Shown here in pieces: positions 4,453-5,076 of a stretch of 5,076 nt of DNA. The stretch spans positions 1 through 5,076 of the forward strand of contig CAMBOY010000232.1 in the NCBI GenBank assembly GCA_945869245.1, given 5' to 3'. The stretch comes from Hydrogenophaga intermedia. GTDB taxonomy: Bacteria; Pseudomonadota; Gammaproteobacteria; Burkholderiales; Burkholderiaceae_C. The notes beneath the pieces are model-generated. The model searched no databases and had not been told where the DNA came from. It worked only from the letters and a program-made list of their open reading frames with translations. The translations under genes were made by a program, and so were the position numbers. The first letter of the stretch is position 1. Each line of letters opens with the position of its first letter.

Positions 4453-5076
4453 ATGAAGACCAATTTGCCTGCTGCGCTGCGGCGCCTTGCCATGCTGTGC
4501 TGTTGGGGCTGGCTCAGTGGCGCCAGCGCCCAAAGCGTGGCCGCACCCGACACCCCCTTGCCCGCTCCAGTGGCCCGCGCACTGCAACAAGCCGGCCTGC
4601 CAGTTCAGGCCTTCTTTGGCGTGGTGGCGCCCCTGTCGCCACAGGGCGCGCCGGTGCTGCAGGCGCGCGCCAACCAGCCGGTGAACCCGGCCTCGGTCAT
4701 GAAGCTGGTGACCACCTTCGCCGCCATCGACCTGTTGGGGCAGGACTTCACCTGGCGCACCGGTTTCTTCACCGACGGCTCAATCGGTGGCGGCGCCTTG
4801 CGTGGCAATTTGTACATTCGGGGCGGTGGCGACCCCAAACTGGTGCTCGAACGCTTGCAACAGGCGTTTGCCGTCTTGCACAGCCAGGGCATGCAGGTGG
4901 TGCTGGGCGACATCGTGCTCGATCAAAGCGCCTTTGCCTTGCCCGCGCGCGACCCCCACGCCTTCGACGGCGAGGGCCTGCGCCCCTACAACGCCACGCC
5001 CGAAGCGCTGCTGGTGAACTTCAAATCGGTGATTCTGAAATTTGTGCCCGATCCCGCGCGGGGTGTGGCGCTGGTG
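4453..5076 (+). CDS. dacB: D-alanyl-D-alanine carboxypeptidase/endopeptidase PBP4 (peptidase S13), N-terminal part; cut by window edge
   Basis: The gene is open for 208 codons to the right edge. Residues 1-26 form a signal peptide (MKTN, basic RR at 10-11, hydrophobic core with WGWL, cleavage after GASA), so the product is periplasmic. The enzyme class trims D-Ala from peptidoglycan stem peptides and cuts cross-links. The catalytic SxxK motif is S81-VM-K84 in NPASVMKLVTTFAAIDLLG. It is followed by the family pattern of the start of the inserted domain: LRGNLYIRGGGDPKL (about 116-130), VLGDIVLDQSAF (about 151-162), and GLRPYNATPEALLVNF (about 176-191). These are the standard landmarks of S13 enzymes. 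The SxN and KTG motifs should lie beyond the edge. A full protein of this type is usually about 470-500 residues, so more than half is missing. It is divergent from tsaB with a 41-bp gap. Confidence 0.92.
   Translation, partial: MKTNLPAALRRLAMLCCWGWLSGASAQSVAAPDTPLPAPVARALQQAGLPVQAFFGVVAPLSPQGAPVLQARANQPVNPASVMKLVTTFAAIDLLGQDFTWRTGFFTDGSIGGGALRGNLYIRGGGDPKLVLERLQQAFAVLHSQGMQVVLGDIVLDQSAFALPARDPHAFDGEGLRPYNATPEALLVNFKSVILKFVPDPARGVALV

Noticed and set aside
1..5076. CRISPR array, tRNA or rRNA gene, insertion sequence, prophage or toxin-antitoxin pair
   Set aside because: Reading both strands showed no spaced direct repeats, no tRNA-like T-loop context, no transposase or integrase motif, and no small gene pair of toxin type. 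Almost all DNA is accounted for by chromosomal-type genes.

Overview
The window looks like a chromosomal segment of a high-GC betaproteobacterium, most likely Burkholderiales and possibly Comamonadaceae. This rests on codons that mostly end in G or C, on protein similarity recalled from the family (not searched), and on the tsaB-rimI-uracil-DNA glycosylase gene order. It holds four complete genes with firm family calls, one complete gene of broad family only, and one truncated gene at each edge. I see no RNA gene, insertion sequence, integrase or CRISPR array.

Left part (1-1160, minus strand): a two-gene signalling-type operon. A secreted periplasmic solute-binding protein is followed, with a 1-nt TGATG stop/start overlap, by the N-terminus of a membrane protein. 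That second gene has one transmembrane segment and the beginning of an extracytoplasmic domain, as in sensor kinases or diguanylate cyclases, and it runs off the left edge. No ABC permease or ATPase is visible, so the binding protein may feed the sensor rather than a transporter (inference).

A strikingly AT-rich divergent intergenic region (1161-1306) carries two perfect palindromes and a CATATAT motif repeated 20 bp apart. It separates this operon from a plus-strand DMT/EamA-family ten-helix transporter (1307-2191). The transporter converges on the next operon, and the two share one TTAA tetranucleotide as overlapping stop codons.

Right part (2188-4411, minus strand): a compact operon tsaB - rimI - family 4-type uracil-DNA glycosylase. 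Both junctions are 4-nt ATGA overlaps. The products act in tRNA t6A synthesis, N-terminal acetylation of ribosomal protein S18, and removal of uracil from DNA. The glycosylase has a long Ala/Pro linker, a CTGGGG tandem repeat with G-quadruplex potential in that linker, and an unusual GEAPS version of its first active-site motif.

A 41-bp divergent gap (4412-4452) with back-to-back -10-like hexamers leads to dacB, a PBP4-type D-Ala-D-Ala carboxypeptidase/endopeptidase whose 3' part is cut by the right edge.

Most of the window is ordinary housekeeping. The parts that deserve a second look are the binding protein/sensor pair with its palindromic control region, the altered motif in the glycosylase, and the recurring -10-to-ATG spacing of 6-8 nt, which suggests leaderless mRNAs.
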